Assembly: GCA_013396525.1 (NCBI GenBank)
Contig: VWYX01001249.1
Coordinates: 1 to 64,000, forward strand
Origin: Chaetorhynchus papuensis
Taxonomy: Eukaryota; Chordata; Aves; Passeriformes; Rhipiduridae
Direction of reading: 5' to 3'
DNA length: 64,000 nt
Program-made: the position numbers and the translations under genes
In this document: positions 50,401-62,451 of the stretch, piece by piece
Numbering within the stretch: position 1 is the first letter of the stretch
Layout: every line of letters begins with the position of its first letter
The notes under the pieces: generated by a model
The model's database searches: none
Told to the model about the DNA's origin: nothing
What the model saw: only the letters and a program-made list of their open reading frames with translations

Positions 50401-52330
50401 ACCAGCATCAGTCAGGACCCCCTTAGCCAGGAGAGCTCTGTGCAGAGCACATGAGAAGCCACCAGGCTGTTCAATGACAACAGGGCATCCAAACCTTCAC
50501 AGCACATCCAGTACCTTTCAGCAAGACTGACTGACTAGGGCTGCTTCTGCACCTCTCTCAAAGAGTTAAACAAATCAAAGCTCAACACTTCCATAGGGTT
50601 AATTATGTTGTTTTATATTAAAACAGTAAAATGTGCACCACTTGCTTTTTACTTCCTTTTAGTCTTGCTTAACATGCATTCGTTAAGGAAAGAAGGGACT
50701 GTCCCACTACAAAGCATTTGAAACCCCAAAAGAAATTCCTATCAAAATAGCATCTCTGTGCTTTTATCTCCTTGCCATCACCAGGTCTAAAACAAAGACC
50801 CATTTTTAAGTGTTTAGACTCTTGAAGAGAAAAAATATAGGGCTGAAAGAGTTAAAGAGTTTATTGTGCTTTTACACACTTTAAGAGATCATCTTTCAAC
50901 AATGGCAGTAAAATCAGCATGTAGCCTTAATTTTCTATGGTTGAACCTTGAACGTGAATCATTATATTACAATGTACTTATTGATTTCAACAGGAAGAGG
51001 ATTAAGCCCAGAAAATCAGGTTAGGAACCTGAAACTGGACTGAGGAAAATGGAATTTTTCTGGTACTAAAAACTTCTTATGTTATGTAAAGTACATTAGA
51101 ATTTTAAATATGAGATTTGGCCATTTGGAAAATATTCTTAACATCTTGAACTCAGCAGAGATGTGACAAGGTCAGTGAACTGAAAATCCAATTAGTAACC
51201 AGTGCTTTGAATAAAAACCCCTCATTACTACACATATTAGATGGCAATATCTGATTTTACCTGCTTGCACAAACATATGTATATAAAATGAATGGTGCTT
51301 TAATGGAATATTCAACAGATATAAAGAGAAAACATTTGTGAACACTGAGTGCTGTTTCTTGGCCCCAGTACCACACATACCGTAGGATGCATGTATATAA
51401 TATATATGCACACAGAATATACACAGTGTATATACACTCCAAGTACAACCAGGACATCAAATTGAAATTTATTTTTCAGTTTCCCTGTTTTCAGGAGCCT
51501 TTTCAGTTACCTGTTTATTGGAAGTACCAGGCTACCTTGGCCATAGGTGCTTAACTTACGGGAGAGCAAGTAACACAGATTTCAGCTGCATTTCTAGTTG
51601 CTAGAGCTGGTATCAGCAGCCCACCCCCAAAATAATTTACCCAGAAGCATCTCTTGTTAAAATTCTTGTTTTGAAAGTTTACAGTTTAGACAAGCAAATA
51701 ATTTGGACAGAAATTTTCTGTAATGGAAATTGTTCTCCCTAAGTTTGCAGAGTGTGCTACCAAAGATTCCACATCCAAAAAAAACTTTTCTCAATTGCTC
51801 TGGATAAGGCTTTTCTTGCACAGAGAACAGCAGTATCTCAAAGACTGCTGCAAAGATCTTCAACTGCTTTGAACTTCAAATGACCTGGTAACAAAAACAA
51901 GCTCCGTAAGCACTGAGCAAGGCGCATACTTTGGTGAGTAAGCACAAAACTCACTGAAATTTCCAACTTATTACAAATACTTAAATCAGAATTAGCTGTG
52001 CCAGAGAAGAGGGGAATGAATTAATTAAAATTTAGCAGGAAGAGAGAGATGCTGGCAGCACACTGATGCAAATCACTACTGTGGTACTTTCTCATTCTTA
52101 TTTGAAGCAGTTTGGGGCAAACATAAATGGCTGATAAAAATATTTTGAGCTGTACAAGGTGATTTGAACTAGAATATGAAGTACTGGCAGTGGCAAACCT
52201 TTCATCAGGAAAGAGAAAAAAATGAAGCAAGGACAGGAAATTAATCCAAATTCACAATCACAAGGCATCTGTCCCTGTGCTCCCCTTCCTAGGCAGCCCC
52301 CAGCTACCTGATGCTGTTTGCTACCATCAG
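47471..52330. other. Non-coding DNA
   Basis: No gene recognised. Contains a decayed CCAAA-rich patch (48,850-48,920) and an AT/GT-rich stretch at 51,380-51,440 (GTATATAATATATATGCACA, GTGTATATACAC). Confidence 0.5.
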
Positions 52331-53215
52331 TGAATCACAGAATTGGGTTTAGGTTGGAAGGGATTATCTCATTCCAACCTTCCTGCCATGGGCAGGGACA
52401 CCTTTCACCAGACCAGGTTGCTCAGAGCCCCATCCAACCTGAACACTGCCAGGGGTGGGGCATCCACAGCTTCTCTGGGCAACCTGTGCCAGTGCCTCAG
52501 CACCTTCCCAGGAAAGAGTTTCTTTCCATTATCTGATCTAAACTTATTCTCTTTCAATTTGAAGCCATTATCCCTTCTCCTGTCACTACATGCTCTTGTC
52601 CCTCTCCATCTGTTTTGTAGGCTCCTTTCAGGCACTGGAAGATGACAATTAGGTCACCTCAGAGCTGTCTCTTTTCCAGGCTGAATAAAACAAATTCTCT
52701 CAGCCTTTCCTTGTAGAAGACGTGCTCCATCCCTCTGATCATCTTTGTGGCCTCCTCTGGACTCACTCCAACAGGTCCATGTCCCTCCTGTGCTGGGACC
52801 CCAGAGCTGGGTGCAGCTCTGGAGGTGGGGTCTCACCAGAGCAGAGCAGAGGGGCAGAATCCCATCCCTCCCCTGCTGCCCACAGTGCTCTGGATGCAGC
52901 CCAGCACATGTTTGGCTCTCTGGGCTGTGAGTGCCCATGTCTGGGTCATGTCCAGCCTCTCATCCACAGCACCCCAAGTCCTTCTCAGCAGGGCTGCTCT
53001 CCATCTGTTCATCCCCAGCCTGTGTGGATATCAGGGTTGCCCTGACCCAGGTGCAGCACCAGCACTCGGTCTTGTTAAACCTCATGAGATTTTCATGGAC
53101 CCGCTTCTCGAGCTTGTCCAGGTCTCCCTGGACAGCCTCCTGTCCTTCAGGTGTGTCAACCACACTGCTCAGCTTAATGTCATCTGCAAATTTGCAGAGG
53201 GTGCTTTGATCTATC
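52331..53215 (-). mobile_element. CR1 LINE, longest copy, including the end of the reverse transcriptase
   Basis: Antisense copy of about 885 bp. Its 3' end starts TGAATCACAGAATTGGGTTT and the body matches the copy at 32.2 kb. On the minus strand the 5' end still reads KFADDIKLSSVVDTPEGQ, which includes the FADD form of the reverse transcriptase catalytic motif. It continues with DLDKLEKRVHENLMRFNKTE and then SSPAEKDLG before frameshifts. The rest of ORF2 (ILPLCSALVRPHLQSCTQLW-like) lies in another frame. Inactive because of truncation and shifts. Confidence 0.94.
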
Positions 53216-56200
53216 CTCGGTGGGTCACAGGTTCTTCTTTGTCAGCACCATGAGTCGTGTCCAGCTACCTGGCTCTCTACCAGCCTACACAGAGGTAGAA
53301 ACAATTGTATTTGTTTCCACCCCAGCGGTGCTTTGAGAGATCAAGGGAAATAGATCTATGGGACTCACACACAATGAGGGGTGATGCAAGCCCAGAGGAA
53401 GTGGTATGATAATACCAGAGTACTCCAAGTCACAAGACAGAAGGAAGATTTCTTGTTAAGCTGCAAAACTTGTCTTGTAAAAGAGCAGATGGCACTAAGT
53501 TGGCACAGATGGCATGGAACTGTTTAGGGTAAATTGCAGTCTAAGGTAAATCTGCACAAATACCTTAATTCTGTTTCTAATAATTCCACTGTTAATCATA
53601 TGGTCAGTTGGGAATAAGCCATTTACACTGAATTCAAAAGTTAAAAATTGCCATATGGAAACAAGCAAACACTTCCACAACTTACTTCCACCAAGTAATT
53701 TCCAAGCCTCTCCAAAGTTAAATTAACAACGTAACCATCAAACCCACAATTTTCTTTGCATTTTGGCTCTCCAAGATTAACATGAGGTGACAAGTTCAAA
53801 GCTCCATAAGGCTCCATATTTCACTAGGGATGAGACACAGGATGGTGCTGGAGGAACGTCAGAGAAGACAAGAGCCACGAGCATCCCAGCACCTCTGTGC
53901 TAGCTCCAACGTAGCCAGAACGGAGCAGGGTGTGGATCAGGAAAGCTGATACCCAGCTCAGGGCACCTATTATCGAAATGAAGCTTGGTGCAGAGAACAG
54001 AATATCCCAGCTCCACAAAGGTGACACCCAGGGCATCTCATCTTTGGGCACAACCACTACACACTCCCCACCAGCAGTGAGGCTTCCACTCAAGGTAAAA
54101 GGCAACAATAACAGAGTTTGCCACCCATTACTCAGTCATGCATGAAGCGGAGCATCTGAAAAATGTTGCTGCATTCTGGAAACCCACTGCTCTTATTTGA
54201 TATTGCTGTATAAGCATCAAACTATTTTATTTTAAAAGCCATGGTAAATTTATGAATGAAACTGTGCAAGAGGGATTTAATGAGAGATCCATAGCAAGTG
54301 TTCAGTGGTCTGGATGTTGCCTGCCACCAGGGTAGCATGAAATCATTTGATAATTAGACCATGGCCATGCAGGATTAGCATACCTTAAAAATATAGGGCT
54401 GCATTATTTTTATTTATGTAACAGATGGATATTTTAAAAGGTCGTGCATTTTTTAATGAATGCAACATCACGCCAGTGTTGACAGAAGATTTGGAAGTGC
54501 TACAATATAGCCAAATCTAAAGGCTAAAAATGATACCTTCCCTTCTCCCTGTGCTCCAGTCATGGAGCCAACAAAAAAATGTGCAAATGCTGTAAATTTC
54601 CTTCCAGAGATCAGCTTAAGTACAGCATTTATGGGGCACTAGGTTATATTTTCTTTCATTTCATGTCAGTTATAGGTAATTACAAGACTCCCATTGTTAG
54701 AGCTACCTGAAAGCCCCACACTCTTCCTTTAGCACTACGACACATGAATAAGCTAGGAGAGAAAATACTGTTACCTGCAGTAATCCTACACAAGGGCTGC
54801 ACTCAAACCCATTGCCATCAGTAACCACAGAACACGTCAATTTTCCTTCATTATCAACGAAGGGACTTTTTCCCCACCTTTAATGCTGAAAATCACAGTC
54901 AGCTCCCTTCGGTACCGATTCCCGCTTTCCTCTGTGTAACAACTTCAAGATAATTGGGCTTGCCAGTCCTATTTGAGGAGAAAAACTCCTAAATGTTTCC
55001 ATTAAAAATATCATCCCTCATCTCCTTTTTACCTGTCTTCCAGAGCACAAATGAAAAGGCTAAGAGTGAGGATCTAAGATATTGGTATTTCAATTAAATA
55101 TTTGAAAATAAGGAAGCTTCCAGAAAACCATTTTTAACATTTTAGGGATTTTAACCAAAAGTGGGGTTTTTTTCCCATTCAAAATTGTCCCAAATAGATA
55201 CAATAAGTATTTATTTATATTTCCTAGAGGGGTCTCACAATTTTCTGGAGAATGACATTACCTTAAATACCTTGGAAGCCAAAAGCTTAGAAAGCAAGAT
55301 CACAAATCACCTGCAGATCTCAAGCCAGCATCTACACAATGAAAGGTCTATAAGACAGAAATATGTTAAAATTCACTCACCTCATAGATCTTTTCCAGCT
55401 AATTGTCATGGAAATAAACACATGACATCTTTGCAAACTCAGCTGTGCTTTTCCATCCTGAAGGCTTGGCTGATGACGATGTCTGTCTTCAGCCCTGCAG
55501 ATACAGGGATAGTTTTATAGCTGTCATACAAAATAAGTATACTTTGAAACATACAGGAAAGACCAAACGAGACAAATGACACTCCATTCAGCTTCATGCA
55601 AACCAAATATTACATTATCTCATATGAGGTGGTCAGATAAGTGTGATAATCAGCGCAGCTGATTTTTGAGCCTGTTGGGATATCTTTAACCATTTACGGT
55701 AAATTTAATTGCAACTAATTTTAGTAGTACAAAAGCGAGGTACCTAACCATATTTTACCATCCAGGTCTCTCCACAGTGAAAAGGAAAGATGATATGTCT
55801 GGAGGATAAACCACCATATCAATCTTAGACACTTACTTTAGGGTGGATTGAGTCACTCTCTGGATGCAGCTCTCTTTGGTGATGGATGAAGCCTGGACAC
55901 CTGAGTTAATTCAGATATCTCTCTCATAAACAGGTGATGTGAACTGACATGATCAAAGCCTTGGTCAGAAGTCCACGCAGAAAGCAGATCCGAGGGGATG
56001 GCAGTCTGTCAGGTACTATTTCTAAAGAGGTTAGATGTCTTCATCACACTAAGAGGGGATTTTTCCAAAAAATCACCATCTGCATAGCAGCTGTTACCTC
56101 ATTTTAATTATTCATAACTAGCCACTTGTATGGGGGAGAGAGATGCTGGTGTGGGCAGAGATAAGAGTGAGGGCAACATTTTTTGAATCATTTTGGTCTG

Positions 56201-57445
56201 ACTTCATGGGCTGCATACTTGAGAGCTGTCTGTAGGGGTGTAAGTTTTTTAACTTGTGACTAATAGTTCATGTCAAACTGCAGCCCAGCAGATGCCAATA
56301 TCTCAGATTAATTTACCAAACCACCAGGCAGCACTATTACTAATTAGAGGAAGCATTACTCAAGAGGCCATTATTCAGAGTCCAGATCATGTACTAATAA
56401 CCCAGAGAGTGAGCACTTAGAAAACACAACTGATATCATTGTATTTCTTTCTAAAGGCCTTTCTCAAGGGCTAATATCCATAATATTCAAGAGTCCAGCT
56501 GCCAAATCTCTTATATTTTGCTGTGAATCAAGGCTGGGTAAGCTTGCTCAAGGTAATGCATATAAAGTGTTTTTAAAGGAGATGAAAATGCGCAATCAGC
56601 ACCGTAACAACCAACCAGTGTTTCCATACCCAAATACAAAACATTTTAGTTAAAGATGGAAAAACACCTAGCATTAGAAAGATTTTAATTCCTAGATTTA
56701 ATGAAACACAAGCCTGTGGTGTTTCTCCCCCTACATTAGTAATCAATTTTGTGAAGAAACTCCAAGCATGCAAGCACATGTGAGGGGAACAGGGTTATCA
56801 GGGGTGGAGAAAAGTTCTGAGATTTGCAAAGTGTTAGGAAGCCCCATTTCCTAGCTGGTCAGTTTCAAGCAAAGGATTTAACAAAAAGAAAATAAAATTG
56901 TTTTAGGACTCAGTCATTGTTGCAGCCCAAGTAACTCCAGCATGGAAGGGCCACATGAAACCCCCATTGAGGTGCCTTTGGTTTCCAAAGATATGGAAAT
57001 ACAAATAAGGCGCATCTTTTTCCAGCTGAGCTGCTTTGTGCAAGTGCAGCGCAAGGTAAATCACACAGGAAGGGCCTGGATGGCTTTGAACAACCACAAA
57101 TAGGCTTAGGACACGTGAAGGAATTTAACATGAAGGCAGGACTAAAGTAGCTTCCCCTGCCAAGGCAGAGGCAGTTTGAATCTCTCCCCTTGTTTCTCCC
57201 AGAATAAGCTTAATGTTTGCAAAAGCAGAAGTAGGGACTTACCACGCTGTTTATTATTTTTCTGCTGAGGTAGCAGCACCAGCAGTGTTTGATTACCAGA
57301 CGCACTATTGTAAGCTTTCTACTCTCACTGCCTGCACTAAATGTTCTCTTCAACCAAGAGCTGAAAAGTCTGGGTCTCGATTGCTTTCCAGAGTTATTGC
57401 CTAGAGCTGCTCGGAACAATGAGCTCACTGCTCAAGTGGCAAGAG
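53216..57445. other. AT-rich non-coding DNA
   Basis: No gene recognised. The block at about 54,340-54,480 is AT-rich, repeat-free and TAATTA/TTAATG-bearing, similar in texture to conserved non-coding elements. Confidence 0.5.
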
Positions 57446-57489
57446 GAGGGACCACGCTGCAGTGGAGGGACCACGCTGCAGTGGAGGGA
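57446..57489. repeat. 19-bp tandem repeat, about 2.3 units
   Basis: The unit GAGGGACCACGCTGCAGTG occurs twice without mismatch and is followed by a partial third GAGGGA. A very recent local duplication. Confidence 0.95.
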
Positions 57490-58939
57490 GGCCTAATTCC
57501 TGGTCTGGTCTGTTCCTCACAGTGGTGTTTGGCACTTCACAGCAAATACCATCTTGGCTGAGAGCAAAAGAAACATCTCTTATTAATTCCTGCCCTCTAG
57601 GATGGCATCTGCCAGCTGGTAAAGAAAGCTGAAATTCTCCTTTGAAAATGTCAAAGCATGAATTTTAAGCATGTGGCGTCAAGGATTTGACTCTGCTCAA
57701 TATCTTGTAAACAGCATTTTTCCCCCTGGATTTCCAAAGGATGCACTTCTCCCACATTCTGTCCTTTCCTGCTATTTAGAAGACAACTTTGAACAAGGAA
57801 CATGTTCTGCAAAGTGAGTAGGGACTGCACCAACAACAGGTAGAGCTTGAAGACACATTTGGCCCTAGGTGCTGAAGGATGATCATTTCTACACAACAAT
57901 TACTCAAAACACAGTTTACACATTGCAGTCAAACTGAGGGTTAGGTCAGGAAAAATGTGGAAAGGGAATGTGCAGAAGTTTACCTTCTTTCTCCCCTGTT
58001 TTTCCAGGACAAACAGTCTGACAGTGTCAGAGTTGTGTTGCTACACTTTGACGAACCAATGGTTTCCAATTTTTGTTTTGAATTAAATTACATAGAGGAA
58101 TTTTGCATTTCTGAGGATGAAAGTGAACTGTGATGAAATCAGAAAAATATGTGGATTTTTAGAAATCCATAAGCAGGTCTTCCTCCTTGATATAGCACTT
58201 GTGATAACAGCAAACCCTAAAATTACCCACGTACACCACTGAAGAAAAATTAGTGTGTTTCATCACATTGCAGGAAGCTGCTTTAGCAATGATAGCAAAA
58301 TTAATTGTAACAAAATAAGACTTCCTGTTGTTTATTAGATATTGTAGGAATGAAATGTACAGTATACAAAATTAATATCAAAAATGTTCACGTGATTGAC
58401 TTTAACAACGCATTTTTCTTTGGATTAACTGCAGACAAGCAGCTTTCAAAGAAGGTGTGCTGAGACCTATCTACTCTTATAGATCTCGAGTGTATCACTG
58501 CATGCTATCTACAATTCTAGTCTACAAAACAAAAGCTACAGAATTTTTGCTTAATCTTCATGGGATTTGTTAAGGAAGAATAGAATAGTAACACTAGCTT
58601 GGAGAAGAAAACAATTAGTTCATTACAAAAAACAATTAAAATTTTCAAATTCATAAAAAAAATTGCTTTTGAAATTTCAGACCTTACAATTGTACATTTT
58701 GAAATTCAAGCGCTTGCTGTAAGAAGTTGCATCTACTATACAGGTGACAAAGATTTCCACTTCTGTTTTTGTTTGAGGCACATAATCCTCATTTTCTCTT
58801 TCCTAATGAACTTTCACATCTTTAAAAATTAGTGTTAAACAATGTTCTTTCTCCTAGAGAGACAATTTAAGTATGGTTCATTTCATAAACTGAATGTTTT
58901 CATTTAAGTTATATCTATAAAAAGGAATATAAAATGGTT
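57490..58939. other. Non-coding DNA beyond the otogelin-like gene
   Basis: AT-rich, no repeat or exon recognised. It may include further 3' UTR if a more distal poly(A) site is used. Confidence 0.45.
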
Positions 58940-59677
58940 TTTATTTTTAAAATCTGTGTATTTTCAGTTTATGTCATATTGTTTAGCAGAAAGAAAGTGA
59001 CTAATGAGCAATGTAGATAGCCTAAAGACAGCTTATCTGTTCCATAAACACATGCTTGACATAATGCTTTTCACTACAATATTAAATACATTAGAAAAAC
59101 TGAAATTAATCCCAGGGAATATTACATACAGTTATCAGTAGTGATAAGTTTTCCCTGATTAAAGAAAAATAAATCCTAAATTGAATTTCTTATACATGCT
59201 CTGCTTAGCAACAGGAATATGATTTAAACTGAAAATTCTTCTCATGCTGCCCAAAGAACTTTTCTTAGCAGACACTCAATGTACTTGCACAATGACAACG
59301 CACTCAAAACAGTGAACTGCTGCCAGGTAAGTCAGGCAATGATGTAAAACTGGAATGGGGGCTTGACAAAGAGTGGGTCGGCCTCCCAGAACAAAACACG
59401 TGGTGTTCTTCCTCTTTAGATGTCACTAATGTAAATCACCTTTTAAGTTGGCACGTATCACAAGAACCCTTAAAACAATCCCTGTGAATGAAAATGAAGT
59501 GGAATCACGATACCAGTGATGCAAAGCCACTTTTCAGAAATTTAGGAGAGTCCAAATGTATTTGTGCATTAAACTTGTGACATTTGGGGGATTGGCCATT
59601 GTGTGTTTAATAGATAAACTATTATAAAATTATGCTGTGAACAGCTGGGCTTGCCATTCTCTTTCCTTTTATGCTTT
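58940..59677 (-). other. OTOGL: Probable 3' UTR and poly(A) signals of the otogelin-like gene
   Basis: This is the minus-strand sequence after the stop codon. An ATTAAA variant signal (minus strand, 59,606-59,611) lies about 70 bases after the stop. A canonical AATAAA (minus strand, 58,940-58,945) lies about 730 bases after it. Either could end the transcript, and the stretch contains no repeat or other gene. The boundaries are inference: sequence alone cannot show which signal is used. Confidence 0.35.
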
Positions 59678-59878
59678 TTAAGACCATTGGCAAGAGCAGT
59701 CTGTGGGCTCTTGGATGGAGTAGCTGACCCAGGTTGAGTTGCTGGTGCAATACAACTGCACAGTCCTCCTCTGCAGCCCGAGCTCCCGGCAGCACTTGCA
59801 GAACCTGGCGTAGGTGTTGATGTTGTAGTTGTAAATGCTGGCAGACGGGCACTTTCCGTCACACGAAACAATGTTCAC
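59678..59878 (-). CDS. OTOGL: Otogelin-like protein, last coding exon (C-terminal cystine knot)
   Basis: This is the terminal coding exon of a large secreted glycoprotein of the inner-ear acellular membranes. Read on the minus strand it starts after a clean acceptor (pyrimidine-rich, ...TTGCCAG at 59,879 upward) and encodes 66 residues ending in QEPTDCSCQWS and a TAA stop at 59,678-59,680. The peptide has the CTCK pattern: VSCDGKC, then RFCKCC at about residue 25, then VQLYC, then the closing CSC. These cysteines form the knot that lets mucin/VWF-like proteins dimerise. It joins in phase 0 to the exon at 61,171-61,250 across a 1,292-bp intron. Family assignment to otogelin/otogelin-like is firm. 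OTOGL rather than OTOG rests on recalled similarity and on the absence of a MYOD1-like gene downstream, so it is less sure. The knot is intact, with no frameshift or premature stop. Confidence 0.88.
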   Translation of the reverse strand: MNIVSCDGKCPSASIYNYNINTYARFCKCCRELGLQRRTVQLYCTSNSTWVSYSIQEPTDCSCQWS

Positions 59879-61170
59879 CTGGCAACACACACAGACAGGA
59901 ATTAGCAAATGGGGGCAGCTAGGATAGTTAGGGGCTCTCAAGAAACTGGGGAGACAGTAGGCACCCAAATCCAGTGGCAAAGCAGTGAAAAGTCTGGAGG
60001 TATTTCCTCTTGCCCTTTATGAATTACCACTACATGTGGAAATAACGTCTGAAGTGCATTGCCCAGACAGGTCTCAATTTTTATATTACTAATATTAGTG
60101 ATTAGTCAATAAATTGACTTTGCTGCCAATGTCAGTAACAGATTTTGGCTGTCTTAACAGACACAAAGAGGCAATTTCAGTTTTGAATTTTAAAGTATTC
60201 ATGACAACCTTGGCTTGAACACAGCACCAAATGTTCTTTCCACAACTCTCTACAGTATTCATATTTCAGTGATACACTGAGGCAGTGCTGCTATACTGGG
60301 TATCAGCAAGGAGGAATAAAAGAACCAATCTTTTGGAAAGCCAAGGGGAACTACTACTAATGATACCAAATGTGTAATATAGTCTGTAAGACAAATGGGC
60401 TTAAGAAACCGATAATTTTTTTCAAATTTAATAGTCAGGATTTGTGTTTCTGTTCAGTGAAACACTGAGAATAAATTTCTTGGCTGCTCAACAGCTTACT
60501 CTACTAAATGTACTATCAGAGTCATTTTAGAGGCTACAGCTGTTTCCCTACTCTCTTTTATTGCAGCTTTTCCAGGCGCTCTTACACATCTCACACGAGA
60601 CGCCTGTCTGCACCCTTGCTGCTGCTCTCAGCCTTACTGCTCAGCAGGATATGGTTGGTGTCCTCCAACACTAAATCCTTTGATAGACACACAGATAGTG
60701 CCTCATTCTTCCTTCACATTTTACAGCGTGCTCATGCTGCTGCCTAAAAAAAGCTTCCAGGACCCAGGATTCCTTTCTTCACGAAGTTGGCATTTAAACA
60801 CTTTCCCTGGGCAGATGAAAAATTACACACATCTGCAGCTGTTTTAACTGTGGAATATCAAGGCAAGGTTCAGTTATAGTAGTTAATTTGCATATAATAA
60901 TTGCATTATAGGGTGAAATGAGACTAAGCCTACATGCACCTAAGTGCACACAAAGAGAAGTAACAGCCTCCTTTTTTTTATTATTGAGAAGATGACTGCC
61001 GAGAATGTAGAGAAGCATTAAAACAGCACTGTGAAACACAGAAACCTCTGTCTCTGTGACAGAGATGGAGACAATGGCCTTGTGGAATCTGAGTTTCCTT
61101 TCTTCCTTCTTTTTATATCTCGTATTTTCTTCTCCTCTATTGAAAGAAATCACGATGGCTGTTTACTTAC
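59879..61170 (-). other. Last intron of the otogelin-like gene
   Basis: A 1,292-bp phase-0 intron between the two CTCK exons, with GT...AG ends on the minus strand. It is AT-rich. I see no interspersed repeat, conserved reading frame or RNA gene inside it. Confidence 0.8.
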
Positions 61171-61250
61171 CGGTGTGTTACTCCTGCAGTCGTTCTTGCG
61201 GATGGTCATCCTAACAGTCACCTTCTTACAGAATTTACCATCTTCCTTAC
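61171..61250 (-). CDS. OTOGL: Otogelin-like protein, penultimate coding exon (start of the CTCK domain)
   Basis: An 80-bp internal exon on the minus strand, bounded by an acceptor (CATTTTGCAG at 61,251-61,260) and a consensus donor (CCG|GTAAGTAAAC, the GT at 61,169-61,170). The first two bases complete a codon begun in the previous exon. The remaining 26 codons read KEDGKFCKKVTVRMTIRKND and then CRSNTP. This gives the first two cysteines of the cystine knot and is basic, as in otogelin C-termini. The exon ends on a full codon, so it splices in frame to VNIVSCDGKC of the last exon. The next exon upstream, which must end with one base of a split codon, is not recognised between 61,251 and 64,000. 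It probably lies beyond the window. Most of the gene (VWD, C8, TIL and other domains) is outside. Confidence 0.87.
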
Positions 61251-61578
61251 CTGCAAAATGGGCATAGATTTAAAAATATCAGCTCAAATTTCTAACACTT
61301 CAGAGACAAGAACAATCCTGAACATTTTATGGGGTCAAGAGACATGAAAAAAATACCCAATACATCACTGTACATACAAAACTTTGGTGAAGCTATATTA
61401 GCTGTACATTGAATCACTTTTAAAACTATTTGTTAAAGTATCTCTCTTTTTATCTTTAATAACAACTATAAAAGGTTTATTCTTCACTCAGAAGCCTTTT
61501 AAGTCCACTGTTTTCAAAAACTTTTATAAAATTGATCAAACTCTCCTGTGAGAAGACTTGTTAATTAATTAAACTTGT

Positions 61579-61602
61579 TAATGATACCAAATAGTATCAT
61601 TA
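61579..61602. repeat. Intronic 9-bp perfect hairpin
   Basis: TAATGATAC, loop CAAATA, then GTATCATTA, inside AT-rich intron. Confidence 0.85.
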
Positions 61603-62421
61603 TGAAAATGTAAACTTGTTTAAATAAATTAAAGTGCATTTTCTATGAAATAAATACAACAAACTTTAGTAGCAGCACGTGCGTTCCAGTGGTGAAAACA
61701 AAATTTAAAATAAATACAGAACAGAATACATAGCAGAATCTGATGAAGAACTGGGCTTCAGGGGGCTTTACATTTCTGTATGTTTTTATTAAATCAAAGA
61801 ACACCAGTGAGCAAATGAAACTTTTTATTTTCATTTTCATTAACATTATTTCCACAGTTTTCCTCATAGAAGTATGTACAAGGCACATGGATCAAATAAA
61901 AGATATCACAAGAAATCGTGGCATTAAACGAGGAGTTAAATTTAATTTAAGAAGGAAATGCTCAACATTGGAAAAAAAAAAAAAGGTGTTCAGTGTAAAA
62001 TTCAGTTGTAAGAGAACAGGATCTTCTGAGGATGATCCTCTCTGTGGTGAGGAAACCACATCACGTTGCAGATCTGTAAGAGAATGAACAGCCCGTTCCA
62101 TTAGTAGAGTTTCCACTGTTTCACACCAGACTTTACACACCATGAAGCAGCACCCAATGACTCTCTACTTACAGAGCTGCATTTTCTTTGAGCCAAAAAA
62201 ATCCAAAGATGGTGACAAAAGGGGAATACTGCTAGCTCCAGAAAAGCAAGGGAAATAAAGAATTCATTGGTTTGAACAATACCCAATACTGAATTGTGAC
62301 ACAGCTGTAATTGCATCTTGATGCGTAATGTCCAGTTCCCTGCTCTAATCACTGTCAAATTAATAACACTGCTTCTCAGAGGAAAAGTTTTTAAATGTTG
62401 TTTGGTTTGGGTGTTTTATTT

Positions 62422-62451
62422 GGGGTTTTTGGGGCAGGGGGGGTGTGGGGG
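62422..62451 (+). other. G-quadruplex-type tract in intron
   Basis: Four G runs of at least four (GGGG-TTTTT-GGGG-CA-GGGGGGG-TGT-GGGGG) fit the canonical quadruplex pattern. The G-rich strand is the plus strand, which is the template strand of the minus-strand gene. The transcript would therefore be C-rich here. Confidence 0.75.

Noticed and set aside
52654..53253. Several open frames of 60-168 codons
   Set aside because: They are the CR1 ORF2 remnant and its antisense shadows, not host genes.
61892..62143. Minus-strand 83-codon frame tested as the missing upstream otogelin-like exon
   Set aside because: It lacks the expected cysteines, has poly-F from an A-rich run and has no suitable donor in the required phase.
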